A stretch of 64,000 nt of DNA, taken from the NCBI GenBank assembly GCA_002104935.1, contig MCGT01000034.1:186001-250000 (forward strand), in the 5' to 3' direction. Under the pieces are notes generated by a model, which was given only the letters and a program-made list of their open reading frames with translations, ran no database searches and was not told where the DNA came from. Within the stretch, counting starts at the first letter, position 1; each line of letters starts with the position of its first letter. Source of the DNA: Hesseltinella vesiculosa. Taxonomy: Eukaryota > Mucoromycota > Mucoromycetes > Mucorales > Cunninghamellaceae. Below, one piece after another: positions 22,853 to 37,860 of this stretch. A program made the position numbers and the translations under genes.

Positions 22853-24434
22853 ATGTCTGAGGCTCTTACTAATGTAGTTCTTGCCGCCATTATCCTACAG
22901 TCACTTGTCATTAGCTATGGCATGGAGCTCTTTTATCGGAACGTGGTCATGTTAAAGGTGTCTGGCTTTGCTGGCAAGGCTACAAAGACATGGCTGGCAA
23001 AGAGTATACTTGGTCTGACCATGTCTATCAAGACTGCTTTTTTTTTATCCTTCAACACCAGGTAAAACAAAAACCCCTGGACACGAACCCCTCCCGACAC
23101 GATTTCCCACCGTAGAACACCCTTCTCATTTTTTTTTTTAGCCTAGGCGATCGATGCTATGTTGTTGCACGCTTTGCTGATATCTTTTACCACCTTTCCA
23201 TGGCGGCTGGCACGTTCGTCCTGATCTCTCGTGTTGATAGCATCGCGCCAATCCAATGGAAAACCGTTTCCGGCTACATTCTGCGCATCCTGGTCGTGCT
23301 TCGAGTCGTCATTGGGATTGTTGACACAGTCTATCTCAACGTTTCCGTCGACTCCCCCACTGGCATGTGTATTTACGAAGACAATTATTATGTAAGGTTT
23401 GCAAAGCTTGTTTTGTTTGCATGTAAGCGTGGAAGGCCATGCAACAAAAAAAAAAAAAAAAGGAGAAAGTTTGTGTGACTGATCAAATTCTTTTTCGTCA
23501 TCTAGACAGGTCCAGTCTATACCTTTATGGATTTGCTGATCGATTTATATGTGACCGCTACGGTCACTTACATTTTGATAAGCCATATCAAACAATTGGA
23601 ACGCGCGCATGTACCTGTCGATACCCGTCTTTACATTGCTATTGTGTCTCAAAATGCTATTCGAACCACGCTCCTCTCCATTGTCAACCTCATGTCGGCT
23701 GTCTTTTTGCTTTTGGTAGGTTTTTATTTTTTTGGAAAAAAGCGCTGCACCTTGTCGGGGCGTCTGTTGCATGACTAATGCATGTTAATTTAATTTTTTT
23801 TTTTTAGAAACTTGATACTGATGCTATCATGTTGATATGGCCAGTGATCAATGTGTTTGTGATTCTGCTGATCGGCTATGACTCTGATATCTGTCGCACC
23901 ATACGTCATTTACAAGAAAAATATTGGCGCCGCGTCAATGAGCTATTGTCCTCGGCCACTGTTGGTACTCCTTTGATCGACACTTTCCCAGGGAACCAGC
24001 CGCGGGCCTATCGCAAGTCTGCGCCCTCCCCAAAATGGAGAAGCACCCCAGACTTGCCTTTGTCTGCCTTTGACCGCTCCACCGCTCGCCCTCTTCAATC
24101 TTTCCCGCGAGCTGCCTTTCAACCTGCCCCTTTCAGAATCCCCACCGGCTATCTGAAGACTCGTCCATTTTTGCTGAAAATATCGACAGCTCGACCCACA
24201 ATCTTAATGCCTCCATCCTGGCTCCTCCTCCAGCCACGCTACAGCATCAGCATTTTCACCCTGGCAACCTTTTTTAATTCCGTTCTTTGGCATTCACCTT
24301 TATACCTTCTCTCTCTCATCCACTGCATGTACCATATCTCCTTTTGTTATGATATAACATCTGCATGTACCATATCTTTCTTTGTTATCCAATACCAAAA
24401 CGCTCGCTTGCCCCCTGCCCTTGTAAAGTTTTAA
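22853..24434 (+). CDS. seven-helix membrane protein, family unknown
   Basis: No family is recognised with certainty. Exons (about 22853-23061, 23142-23395, 23506-23716, 23808 onward) join in frame. They give about seven hydrophobic helices (for example LTNVVLAAIILQSLVIS, ILRILVVLRVVIGIVDTVYL, AIMLIWPVINVFVILLIGYD), an HLQEKYWRR juxtamembrane segment and a Ser/Pro-rich cytoplasmic tail. The topology resembles a GPCR-like receptor, but no ligand or motif supports that. The frame stays open to 24434 through an odd hydrophobic end. A second frame from about 24130 gives a more natural polar tail ending TLQHQHFHPGNLF near 24274, so a frameshift or missed intron is possible. An acceptor-like TGCAAACAG just before the ATG hints at a 5'UTR intron. 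Confidence 0.6.
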
Positions 24435-24669
24435 GCATGGTTACCATCGCTCCCATTAAAATTGGCCCAAGTACCACGTGTTTGTGATTGTGCATGATTC
24501 TTACTGCTTTCCCCTGTACACTTACACCGAACAGTTCCGATTCCTGCCTTCAAAGGCAATCTTTTGGCCACCGTAAGAGAGTATTGAACAAAGACCGTCG
24601 ATGCGCCTGCCCTTGGCGTCAGCAGCCTCCCAAAAACTGCTCAGCCAGCGTTATTTTTCTCCAAATCTA

Positions 24670-25023
24670 CTGCGTTTTGTCTTTGACATCCAATCACTAG
24701 CGACTTCTAACGATCTGTGAAAAGGTCCATGAAATGCCTCTGGTAGGCTTATGGTTTGAATTGTAAGCACAAGCCCAAATGTTCTGTTTTCTATGTGATG
24801 GAGAGTAGGAGGTTAGGCTATTGACTTGTCAACGGCGACGCAATTATGCATAAAGTCGACACCAGCCTTCAGCCAAGGTTGGACGGCATCCTTGCGTTTG
24901 GCAATGGTGCCGGTGCGGCTTCGTGGATAGTAATGAGATATGACACGTACGTGAGGCATTTCATGTACCTTTTCACAGATCGTTAGAAGTCGCTAGTGAT
25001 TGGATGTCAAAGACAAAACGCAG
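24670..25023. repeat. inverted repeat, 71-base arms 24670-24740 and 24953-25023
   Basis: CTGCGTTTTGTCTTTGACAT and the following 51 bases recur as the reverse complement at the right with a single mismatch visible (GGTCCATG versus GGTACATG). The spacer is 212 bases and holds a minus-strand orphan exon. Sequence left of the left arm contains further plus-strand coding-like scraps (for example a frame with SASQKLLSQRYFSPNLLRFV overlapping 24605-24660). Confidence 0.85.
24813..24992 (-). pseudogene. orphan last exon of an unrecognised gene
   Basis: On the minus strand, after an acceptor-like AATCACTAG, a clean frame reads CEKVHEMPHVRVISHYYPRS and KDAVQPWLKAGVDFMHN to a TAA at 24813-24815. It has the look of real protein but no upstream exons can be found on that strand, where NAA20 begins on the opposite strand at 25121. 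The start of this exon lies inside the right arm of the inverted repeat, so the rest of the gene was probably lost or inverted. Family not recognised. Confidence 0.4.
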
Positions 25024-25120
25024 TGGATTAGGTGCTCATGGGAAAAGACAAGACCAGAATAAAAAAAAAAAAAGTTATTTCACCCCCTTTTTTTTTCTTC
25101 AATACACCTGCACATCCGCC

Positions 25121-25975
25121 ATGAGCTTGTTACGACGATTCAAAGCCACGGATCTCTTTGAGTTCAACAATGTGTACGAGCGATGTGAATTCAACAAGAA
25201 TACTCACAGGGTTTGTTTCTTTCTAGGAATCTTGATGTCTTGACAGAAACAGTAACACTTTTTTTCCTCAACAAACACATCAGCCGATTCTCACCCGTTT
25301 TCTTTGACATAGTACAACATCTCCTTTTACTTGCAGTATCTTGCTCATTGGCCTGACCTCTTTATGGTCCAAAAATCACCATTGAACAGCCTCATGGGCT
25401 ATGGTAAAATGACGAAAAAAGCGATCCTACACAAACAAGCCCTTGGCTCACTCTTTTTTGTTTTTTTTTCCTGGATAACCCTAGTCATGGGCAAGGCCGA
25501 AGGCACTGGCAAGAATTGGCATGGTCATGTCACAGCCATCACTGTTGCCCCTGAATACCGCCGCTTGGGTCTTGCTGATGGCATGATGAATCTCTTGGAG
25601 CAAGTGTCTGAAAACACGTGAGTTCACCAGCTTGGTCAACAAAGCAAACCGCTGACGCCATTCATATGGATAGATACGATGGCTGGTTTGTTGATTTGTA
25701 TGTAAGAGTGTCCAATGCAGTGGCCGTGGACATGTATAAGAAGTTTGGCTACTCCGTGTATCGAAGGGTCAGGAACTATTATGGAGGATCGGCTCTCAGT
25801 GAAGATGCCTACGGTAAATCCCTGGCTCAGATTTTTTTTTCTTTTCTGACTCATTGTTTCCATCCTTCATCCAGATATGCGGAAACCGTTACCGAGGGAC
25901 AAGCTCAAGGAAACAATCCGAGAAAATGGCGAAAACGTATATGTGAATCCGGAGGAACTAGACTCATGGCGATAA
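25121..25975 (+). CDS. NAA20: NatB catalytic subunit Naa20 (N-terminal acetyltransferase)
   Basis: This is the GNAT-fold catalytic subunit of NatB, which acetylates N-termini starting Met-Asp, Met-Glu, Met-Asn or Met-Gln. Exons join in frame to give MSLLRRFKATDLFEFNNV, then NLDVLTETYNISFYLQYLAH, MGKAEGTGKNWHGHVTAITV and the acetyl-CoA loop segment APEYRRLGLADGMMNLLE. VDLYVRVSNAVAVDMYKKFG and DAYDMRKPLPRDK follow. All are close to the human and yeast proteins. Five short introns interrupt it. It ends 57 bases from the stop of YAK1, tail to tail. Confidence 0.95.
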
Positions 25976-26031
25976 ACTCCATAAAAAAATTTTGTTTTTA
26001 ATTTACAATCATGCGAGAGGATAAAACGACG

Positions 26032-29199
<3,168 letters not shown>

Positions 29200-29572
29200 T
29201 GCAATGATTTTTTAAAATAAATGGGAGGATGAAACAAAAGAGAACAACAACAAAAAAAAGGCTTGCCTTTTTTTTTAAAAAAAAAAAAAAAGAGGAGAGT
29301 GTGCCACCAAGAAAAACCGACTTGTTTTTAAGGTCAGGTGAGCCCGAATTTGGAAATGCCGACCCATTCTTGGAGCGTTGCCAAACAATCAAGATGATTC
29401 CTTTTACTTTCTTTTTGATTTGTTGACTCTGGAAAAAAGGAGGGGTATCATTGGAAGGGTGCAGAAGATACATGGTTCACTGGGCGACAAAATGAAATGT
29501 GGTCAAGAACTAGACACAATTGGGCTTGGGCAGTGGCGCCAGGTCGGTGTGAGTAGGTGACAAGATCCATGG

Positions 29573-32500
29573 TTAGCAATTGGTGCCACGAGAAGAAGAG
29601 GCGGCACGCTTGTCATGGGCTTTGACAGGCAGCCACAGCTGAGGCAAGGCGCCGACCAAAAAGGGGTTGCCATAAACGCGCAGCCCCGTGTCGAGCACGC
29701 CGGGATTCAGGTTCATGGGTGGTTCTCGGTAGTCTGTTTTGGCATCAGGCCGGGCACTGTAATTATCTTCGTCGAGAATGTAGCGGTGGTTGCGCTGCCG
29801 GAGCGACTTGGCTCGATCGTAGATCCGGAACCGGGGCAGTTTTTGTTGGAATCTGGTGGTCCATTGACCGAGGCGGCGGCGTGCACGCTGGAGCTGGGAT
29901 GGGTTGCTGGGCATCGCCTCCGTCGCTTCGGCGGTGCCCGGCTGGTTGGTATTCGCAGTAGAAGACACCCCGCTGACGTCGACCAGTGACGGGCAGTGGT
30001 GGATCGAGGGCTCAGGCGTCATGTAGGAACCGTCATCGACCTGGTCGTCTTCGCAGCTCTCACTCAGTTCCTTTTGTCGCAGAAGCTGGATGGGAATATG
30101 CAGGCCATTGGTACGATACGCCTTGTCCATGGAGAATTTGAAAATCACGGTCAGAACAATCAGCGGCACCATCATGATTCCCAAAAGAATAGATCTTTTT
30201 AAAATAAACAGGCCCACCATCGTCACCTGGAAAAGCAGCATGCCCACAATGATCCTGGGAAACACCAACATCCAGAGCTTGCCTGCTGCCTCATAAGGAC
30301 GGAAAAACACTAGGAAGACAGTTCCATCGATGCGGCACCAGCGCACCAAAAAAATAAATAAAGGTGAGCTTGCGGCTAGAAAAAAGGAGGCGGCCCCAGA
30401 CATACCGTAGAGGAACTGATACTTGTAGACGAGGTAGGTGACACAGAAATAGAGCAGGCCGGCAATGAGGATGATAGGCGCGATAGTGCTGTATTCCAGC
30501 ACAATGACAAAGATCAGCATCGGTGCTGGGTAACCGGCGCCGTAATTAAATGCATTAGGTGATCGTGCTTCGGCCACATCCCTTGGCGTCTTTGCTAGAA
30601 TATGGATTGAGAATGTGCGCACAATGATGTCACCAATCAGCAACAGCTGCAAAGGCATCCTACAAAAGCATGCAACAAAGATCAGCCGAAGGTCTAAAAG
30701 CAACCTACGTCAATGTTTATCCTACGTCAGCATGGCCTGCATGATCGTGTAGTTGACAAAAAATGGCGCGACCTAAGAAAAAGCCTTGAGCGTGGCCCCC
30801 CCTTTTTTAGTAAACTCACTTTGGGAAGGGTGGTGGCCAATAAGTTCGCAATGGTAGAAGGCTCTTTAAAGACCACTAAAAGCGTATTGAGCACGGTCGA
30901 GGCAATGGTGAAAACCAGTAGCACATTGAACATCAAGAAGAAAAAATACCTACGCAATGCTTGAGCTACAGAGATATGATGTCATTCAGAACTTACTTGC
31001 TGAGCGTTGACTCGGCAACATGGCTACGACAATGCAAGCCTTGTAACACCCCTAAACCTTGAAAAAAAAATGAGCCACTCTCCCCAACAAAATTCAAAAC
31101 CCAATGAATTACTGTCAAAAACCATCGGCAGTAGGGCCATGAAGATGTTGACCAGAAGGGTGGGCACAATGCTCTGTAGTAAATTGGCGATCCAGGGATT
31201 TTGTAGAAATGGTAACAATGTTGGGGCCACCTTGGCCAACGTATTGACGCTTGTAAACGACGAGATGAATGTGATGGGCACGAGCCAAAACAGAACCAAG
31301 GCAATGGTGATGACCCAAACGGCCACTTTCCGTATCACTTGCTGAGCTTTGCCGATATGGATGTTCCCACTCAGCACATCGCGAGGTTCCATTGCTTCGT
31401 GTGTTTGGCATTGGAACGGTACAGGTGACACTGTGATTTGAGAGGCGATCAGCTAAAGCATCCGTGGGAGAAGGCGAAGAAAAAGAGGTTAACTTTTGTT
31501 TTTTTTCCTTTTTTGAACCTACGGCGGAGGCCATGCTTTCAAAAGTGATAAACGCAACGGAGGACATTTTGAATCGCTCGGAGGACCGAGCTTCTCTGGT
31601 CTGGCTGTCAATAGTGTTGAATTGGTGGGTGTAGTGCTTGATGGCATCTACTTTTGAGCCACAGAGACCAAGAAAGCCGGTGCGAATCTGTGGTCGTCTC
31701 AGCTTGCCAAAAGGGTCATCAGCAGCTTGCGGTTTTTTTTCTTGCAGTGGCTCGACTTTGGACGAGGACCGGTCGGCAGGTCGATCGGTGTCGGCCCAAT
31801 GGCCTTGCTCAGCCGCATCCTCCATAGGCGATGGGCTTTGGACCAAGCCTGCGTATTCTTCTTGAACAAGCACGACCTGGGGGTCATAGCCAGGTAATTT
31901 GCAGGGGTTGCCGAGGTAGGAGCAATAGGCACGTTCCAGGTTTCGCAGAATGGCAGCGCGTTTCTGCACCAGCTTCTGGATCTCGTCCACATAGCGCATG
32001 ACGTGACACGACTCGACCTTGCCGACGCCTACCATTTTTTCAAAATATTCAAACAGGGCGTCATCGGAGCGAAGAGACTTGGGCAGACCAGTGACCAAGA
32101 TAGAGCGGCACACCAGCTGCTTGGCGTGACAGAGCAGGTATTGTGATCGCACAATGATAAACGTCTGGTAGTTTTGCTGTAAAAAAAACCAAGTCACAAT
32201 CGTGAAAAAATAAGCAAAAACCAGATAAGCAATCAAATAGCGGGAGCCGTTTGTAATGACCGTAATGGAGGCTCGGTCGACAGGGCTAACCAGCGGATCG
32301 GTCTGATTGCCTTGGGTCGCACTGATCGGCACTAATACCACCACACCAAAAAATGAGCACAGTCCAAAGATTTTGATGGCCATCAGCACAAAGTCAAGCA
32401 TCTAAAAAAAAAAGACGGTTTGCTTTGGGCCATATTTTTATTTTTTATTTTTCTCCCTTACAATGACGGCGTCCAGCCCAACTTTATCCAACATTTCTTC

Positions 32501-32827
32501 GCGAGATATGCGTAACAGTGGGATGAGCCAGCCAAAAAAGGAGTTCGACAGTTGGGGTGGCTTTCTTTTTTTCATGTTCATGCGGGGTGCATAGATCGTT
32601 CTCCACCTGGCATAAAAAGGAACCAGAGCGCTTAGTCTCTTTTTTTTTGCTGGGGATGTTGAATGGCAACTTACCTGGGTCGAATCAAGCAGAACAGGGC
32701 GAAAATAACGATACCAGCACTACCACAAAAAATTAGCTGTGTGGTGATGCCACTTTGGTTTTGGGCCGAGGCTTGAATGGTGCCTGGGGTAGCCTCGAAT
32801 TGAGCAATGTAATCAAACACATTCATA
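29573..32827 (-). CDS. CSC1/OSCA-type osmosensitive cation channel (DUF221)
   Basis: This is a member of the TMEM63/OSCA/Csc1 family of mechanically or osmotically gated cation channels. The order is an N-terminal three-helix segment (TTQLIFCGSAGIVIFALFCL, then the helix with FGVVVLVPISATQGNQTDPL) and a cytosolic domain with LVTGLPKSLRSDDALFEYFE and a long insert. The core helices follow (VWVITIALVLFWLVPITFIS; LIFVIVLEYSTIAPIILIAG). The C-terminal tail is polar. Many small exons make the 30700-31080 stretch hard to join exactly. The start ATG at 32827 gives MNVFDYIAQFE; the stop is TAA at 29573-29575. The protein is about 900 residues, normal for the family. Confidence 0.9.
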
Positions 32828-33713
32828 GCTCATCCATCTACGCCTCGAAAAATACTGAAGTTTAAACGTGTGCGTGAGAGGACAGTGTCGCTTTCTGGAA
32901 AAAGAGAAAAGAAGGAAGAAGCCACTTGATGTGAGCGTGGAAGGTTTTGAATTTTAAAAAAAAAAGAGGTGTGAGTTGACAAATCGACTTGTAAAAAACT
33001 TGATTCATGTCAACTTGTCAACTGATCTGCATAACCTTTTGGAGGAATGGCATTCCTTATTAGGGATGCATTAAAATCTTAGAAAAAAACAAAAAAAATA
33101 CAGTAGGCCAAACTGAAACCCCCCAATGCATCCAATCGTCCCAAACAAAAAGTACGGTAGAAAATGAAAAGAAAAACACTCCTCAACTTTGTCTCTCGTA
33201 TACACCCACTGTAGATGCATACAGAAAGCACCAAAGAAATAAAATGTTGATACAGCGATAATCTCCAACATTTCGAGATAAAAAGTGGAGGAGGTTGTTG
33301 ATGCAAAAAAAAAAAAATAGTCTTTGACAACAATACCAGTCGAAGAAATGTCACGTGATCAAAAAGCCCCAAAAATGGCCAGGTCATGGGGCCACCGAAA
33401 GCCTCAGTGTCAGTTTGGAGTGGCTCAAAGAAAAGGCAACAGGATTGGCTGTTGACGTAGCTTACTCTTCAACCAAAAAAAGAAAAAAACACGCGGAGAG
33501 TGAAAAATGAAAATAATTATCTAAAAAACACTTTGCAAAATGATGACTAGGTCAACCTATAATGACCCCAAATAGATAGATAGGGACATCATGAAATTTA
33601 GATGTTGATACGGGTAATTCTGAGCAAACTGTGTTTTTTTTTTTTTTTTTGAAAAATAAGCGGCCAGCCAGCAGCACCGAGGGGGGCCATACCACGGGAC
33701 GAGAGTACCCAAA
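32828..33713. other. intergenic, no supported gene
   Basis: This is the upstream flank of the CSC1-like gene. A/T-rich sequence holds several homopolymers, including a T run at 33634-33650. Open frames are short and without family resemblance. Confidence 0.4.
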
Positions 33714-33893
33714 ATGCGATCAATCAGCATTCAAAAAGCCAAGGATATCGACTCTTTATTATGCTGCAACGACAACAGCCTGTCTGTACGTGTTATGGCT
33801 GCTCGTGCAGGCGTGTCAACCGCCACCACCAGTCGCATTGCCTCGCAATTAGGCATTGTATTGACCAAGAAGGCTGGCCGCCCAACAAGATAA
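33714..33893 (+). pseudogene. isolated helix-turn-helix ORF, probable transposase N-terminus
   Basis: A 59-codon frame from ATG 33714 to TAA 33891-33893 encodes LSVRVMAARAGVSTATTSRI followed by LGIVLTKKAGRPTR. This is the layout of the first DNA-binding helix-turn-helix of Tc1/mariner-type transposases, with a GRP(R/K) linker motif. No catalytic domain follows. The dispersed repeat starts about 60 bases further on. I read it as the stump of a transposase left by internal deletion. It could also be a small DNA-binding protein in its own right. Confidence 0.45.
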
Positions 33894-33954
33894 AGGCAGG
33901 AATCAAAGGATCCAGCGCGGAGACTGAATAAGGTGAGCCAAATTTTTTGGTCCA

Positions 33955-34195
33955 AAAATAAAAAAAAAGCGAAACACTGCACAACACTTTTGAGTGATTG
34001 GATCGATATGACGTTTTGCAAAAATGCGCAAAAGCATGAATGATAATGGTGGTGATAAAATCAGGCCGATTGGCGAAGGTCGCCCAGCCAACTTTTGAGC
34101 GGTTTCGTTTTGACACCTCCGATTCCCCCGCTAAAAAAATTGAAAAATCGACCATTTTCACCATGACACCCTCAGGCTAACTGATCAAAACCACA
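33955..34195 (+). repeat. dispersed repeat copy next to the HTH stump
   Basis: The block shares AAACACTGCACAACACTTTT, then GAGTGATTGGATCGATATGA, GCCCAGCCAACTTTTGAGC and ATTGAAAAATCGACCATTTT with the outer arm of the fold-back element at 6435-6655. Order and spacing are the same. The distal end is again near CTGATCA. It is one of at least five copies in the window. Confidence 0.7.
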
Positions 34196-34560
34196 GTGGA
34201 AATTACCCCAGCTTATAAATCATTATTTAGCTAACAGATTGAAGTCTTATGATAGGTATGGATACTAAATGATTGGTGAAGATTGCCCAGCCTACACGGT
34301 GTCGATCTCACACACGAACACGCCAGGTGCAGTACGCCAGGAAAAGAAAAAAGTTTAAAACGGGCTCTGGGCTGGGTAAAGTGTCCTCTAGGCACGCGAC
34401 CAGTTTATGATGAGGTGTGCTCATAGTTGAAGCCGTCGAGCGCTCAAACCTCGTACACAAATAGGACGATTCTTATGAAATTTTCAGATTCAACATCATT
34501 CATGGGGCTCTGTGCAATGCCCTAATGGATGTTGACCGTTTTATTAGACCAATAAAAAAA

Positions 34561-35216
34561 TTAAGAAGCCAGCAAGGAGCCACGGTGCGTCAAGATGTGC
34601 CTCGAGGAATGGATGCGGCGTCGCTGCTGGGAATGTGATGGACTTGGGAGAGTGATCAAATGGCGCATGGTCGGTCGGCCATGAGGGCAATTCCAAGGCT
34701 GGTTGATTTCACCCATATGACGGATGATCTGAAAAAAAAAAGAGGGTAAGTTCACTCTTGAACCGACCTCCTTGCCAGCAGATTACCTTGTCCATTTGGC
34801 TGCTGTTCAGAGAATCGCCAATCATCACTGATTTTCTACAAGCTCTTGAAGCAAACATGGACCGAATTCGGCTACAGCGCACCATCTTGCCTGGGTTTTC
34901 ATCGATAAGATGAACCAACTCGCTGATATCTATCATGGCATGCATAGAGAGGGAATCCGTTGTCAGAACCAGGGGCACGCTTCTGGCTAGATGTTTTTCT
35001 AACCACCCTTACCCTTTTTGTCCAGCATGGTGTTGCGGCTGAATGGCTGCGAGACGATTTTGATGCGGTGAGTAGGTTCTTGTTCTGGATCGACTTGGAT
35101 GTCAAAGCCATTGGCATGGAAAATATCCGTGTTGTCCATCACAATCAGTTCCTCCGAGGGTGTCAAATCAATGTGCTGCGGTCTAAACAATGCCAGAGAA
35201 AATGTCAGCTGCTCCG

Positions 35217-35251
<35 letters not shown>

Positions 35252-37706
35252 GTAAGCCTTTTACTTGATCAATTTTTGTCCGTTGATGACAGTGGTCAGC
35301 TGCAGGGTTTCGAAATTGAATTTTTCGTCAGCGGCATGCTGGTCAATGATAAAGAGATCACGGTGGAGCAGGACAATGATAAAGCCGAGGTTGAACTGGC
35401 CCAGGATCTTCATGCCGGCAAAGTCTTGTTTGGAGATGACCAGGTTGAGGGCTCGTGTCGCCTTGTCATTGTCGTCCACGTTTAAATCGGCTTGCTTCAG
35501 TGATTTGGTGAAGGTAGCCACGACAGGATCGTCCTGCGCCAAGCCCTCGGCTTCGGTGGGGGCTTGCCAAGTCAGCTGCAGGGCAGAGTATGAGATTTGG
35601 CAGACAGAGGTGCGATTGAGACAGCGCCAAAGTCGGCCACCTGTGGTCTTTTCTGACTTTGGCTCGTCATCGAGGTCCATATCTTTGCTGTCAAATGCAG
35701 CATCGCCATCTTCATCTTGCTCCTTTGCATCACGGGTGTCTTTGGCTGGAGTGTCCGTGGTGGCACCAGCAACATCAGCAGGGTCTTCAGCAGTGGGTAT
35801 AGTGTTGTTATCATCCGTGGGCAGTGCGGTGCTGCTGAGATCGGCCACTTCTTCGAGTACAGGTGTCCTTGATGTGCCTGCGAGGAATGAGGAAAGGTCG
35901 CGGATGGATGGGCTGGAGGAGGAGGAGGAAGGTGGATCGGGTTTGGATCGTTTGATATAGCTGTTCAAGGTATTGGTCGAGGCTCGTTTGTTGCTGGAGG
36001 AGGAAGCATCGGTGAGCCTGGAAGACAAAGGGCGATAGGCATTTCCGGAAGGATTGGCCAAGGCACCGAGCTGCTGAAGCGATCGTGGGACACTGCTGGC
36101 CAATGATGCTGTGCGGCGAGTGGGTGGGGTTGCAGGGGAGTCGTCTGTTAATGGGGAGTCGATGGGTGTCGGTGATGCTGAAGAGGCTGGTGCTGACTGG
36201 GCTACCATGGGATTTGGATCATAGGTGGATCTCGAAGGCTCAAACTGTGACCCCAACTTCTCCTATGCCATAGTTATAATAAAGGTCCGTTCCTGGTTTC
36301 TTGTCCGCCTCTCATGTCGCTTCCAGCTTACGATGATATTTTCCACAAGCGCATGCTCTTGATGTAAATAAATGGTCCTCTTATCAGGCGTCACGTTTAC
36401 ATCGTAGGAGTCTAATGTGTACAAAAAGAAGGCTATGAGTCGCACGATGCCACACTGCCTTGCGCCTTACCTGTTGGGATTTTCAAATTAGCAATGACAA
36501 AGGGGTAGTGGTTGGCGATAAAGCTTTGGTAGATTTCATTAAAGGTTTTTGCAATCTACGAAAATCCCACCCAGAAAAAGCTAGGGTCAGCCTTGCCTTT
36601 TTTGTGTCTGGGAGAGTGAGCGAGGAATGTACCTTTGAGAGTGTGCAGGGACGGCCGTTGATGAAAAAGTATTGGCGGTCGCCGGATTTGCGGCCGAGGC
36701 CGAACTGAGGTTTGGATATGTAGCCGGTGATACAGCCTTGGATGTTGGGGGTCAGGTCGATTTCAAAAGGCTGCAGCTGGGAGACAAGCTTTGCACCAAA
36801 CACGTTTGTCAAGTTGTCCCGTAGATCGGCATTGCCGCTGGTGCCCATCAAGCGAGTTCTTGGCCTATCCAATGTAAGTCAGGAAATGATCTGCGCCTGG
36901 TGTTCCTCTTGCAGATTTTACCCCTTCGAAGGATCATTAAAGGCAACAACACGGATGCCTGTAGAGATGACACAGTAAGACTGGACCAGTGCGAGTGCTT
37001 TACTGTAATCACGCTTGATGTTTCGTTTGAATTCGTGGAGACGGACCGGCAATGTATGAAAGAGATTAGTAACGGAGACAGTGGTGCCAACCGACCGAGC
37101 AATAGGTGTTTGGGACACTAGTTGGCCTTCGCGATCGTATTCGAGTTGGACGCCTTTGGGCGCTTGGTCCTTTGTGGCGGTGGTGACAATGACCCGAGCG
37201 ATCGCGCACAATGAGCTGAGTGCTTCGCCACGGAACCCAAACGTCACGATATGTTCCAAATCGCTAAAGTCGGCAATCTTGGAGGTATGATGTTTCAATG
37301 CTGGATCATGATGGAATGAGGGGGGGAAGGGCAATAAAAAAGAGAAGGAGTGCATGTTGAGAAACGATAGAAAAGGCTGTGCCTGATTGGAAGAAAAATG
37401 GCAGTAACAAAGTCTTACCCAGAGATTCATAGTTGGAGGGATCAATGCCTGAACCATTGTCAGTTACCTCGATACCTTCAAGGCCATTGTCTTTGAATGT
37501 GACATCTAATATTGAGAAAGGGGGCGGATAAGCAGTCGTATCACATGAAACGGAAAAGAAAAAGAAAGCTTGCCTATGGATGTTGCGTTGGCATCGACGC
37601 TGTTTTCAATCAATTCTTTTAAACTAGACGCGAGATCGGAAATAACCTGGCCCGAGCAAATACGATGGATCGAGAATTTGTCAATAGGTTTGATGATGGA
37701 AGCCAT
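34561..37706 (-). CDS. PMS1: MutL homologue PMS1 (PMS2 of animals)
   Basis: This is the endonuclease subunit of MutL-alpha in DNA mismatch repair. The GHKL ATPase motifs are complete: LKELIENSVDANATSIG, VTDNGSGIDPSNYE, VTFGFRGEALSSL and GTTVSVTNLFHTLPVR. After an acidic, Ser-rich linker, the C-terminal endonuclease motif DQHAADEKFNFE matches DQHA(x)2E(x)4E. The metal-site segments FASRACRKSVMIGDSL and NCPHGRP are present too, so an active nicking endonuclease is expected. I chose the ATG at 37706 (MASIIKPIDKFSIHRI) because an acceptor-like TTCCAG lies just upstream of it. The stop is TAA at 34561-34563. One intron holds an A tract of about 27 bases (plus-strand T run near 35220-35246). Confidence 0.95.
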
Positions 37707-37748
37707 GGCCGATCTGGAAAAAAAAGGCGGAAGCAAAAGAACGCGCCC

Positions 37749-37779
<31 letters not shown>

Positions 37780-37860
37780 GCATTCGTTACACAAAACCAC
37801 AGAGAGCTTCATTGGACAGTTTGACATCCACGTTGCAAAACATCTAATTTCGTTCATTTA

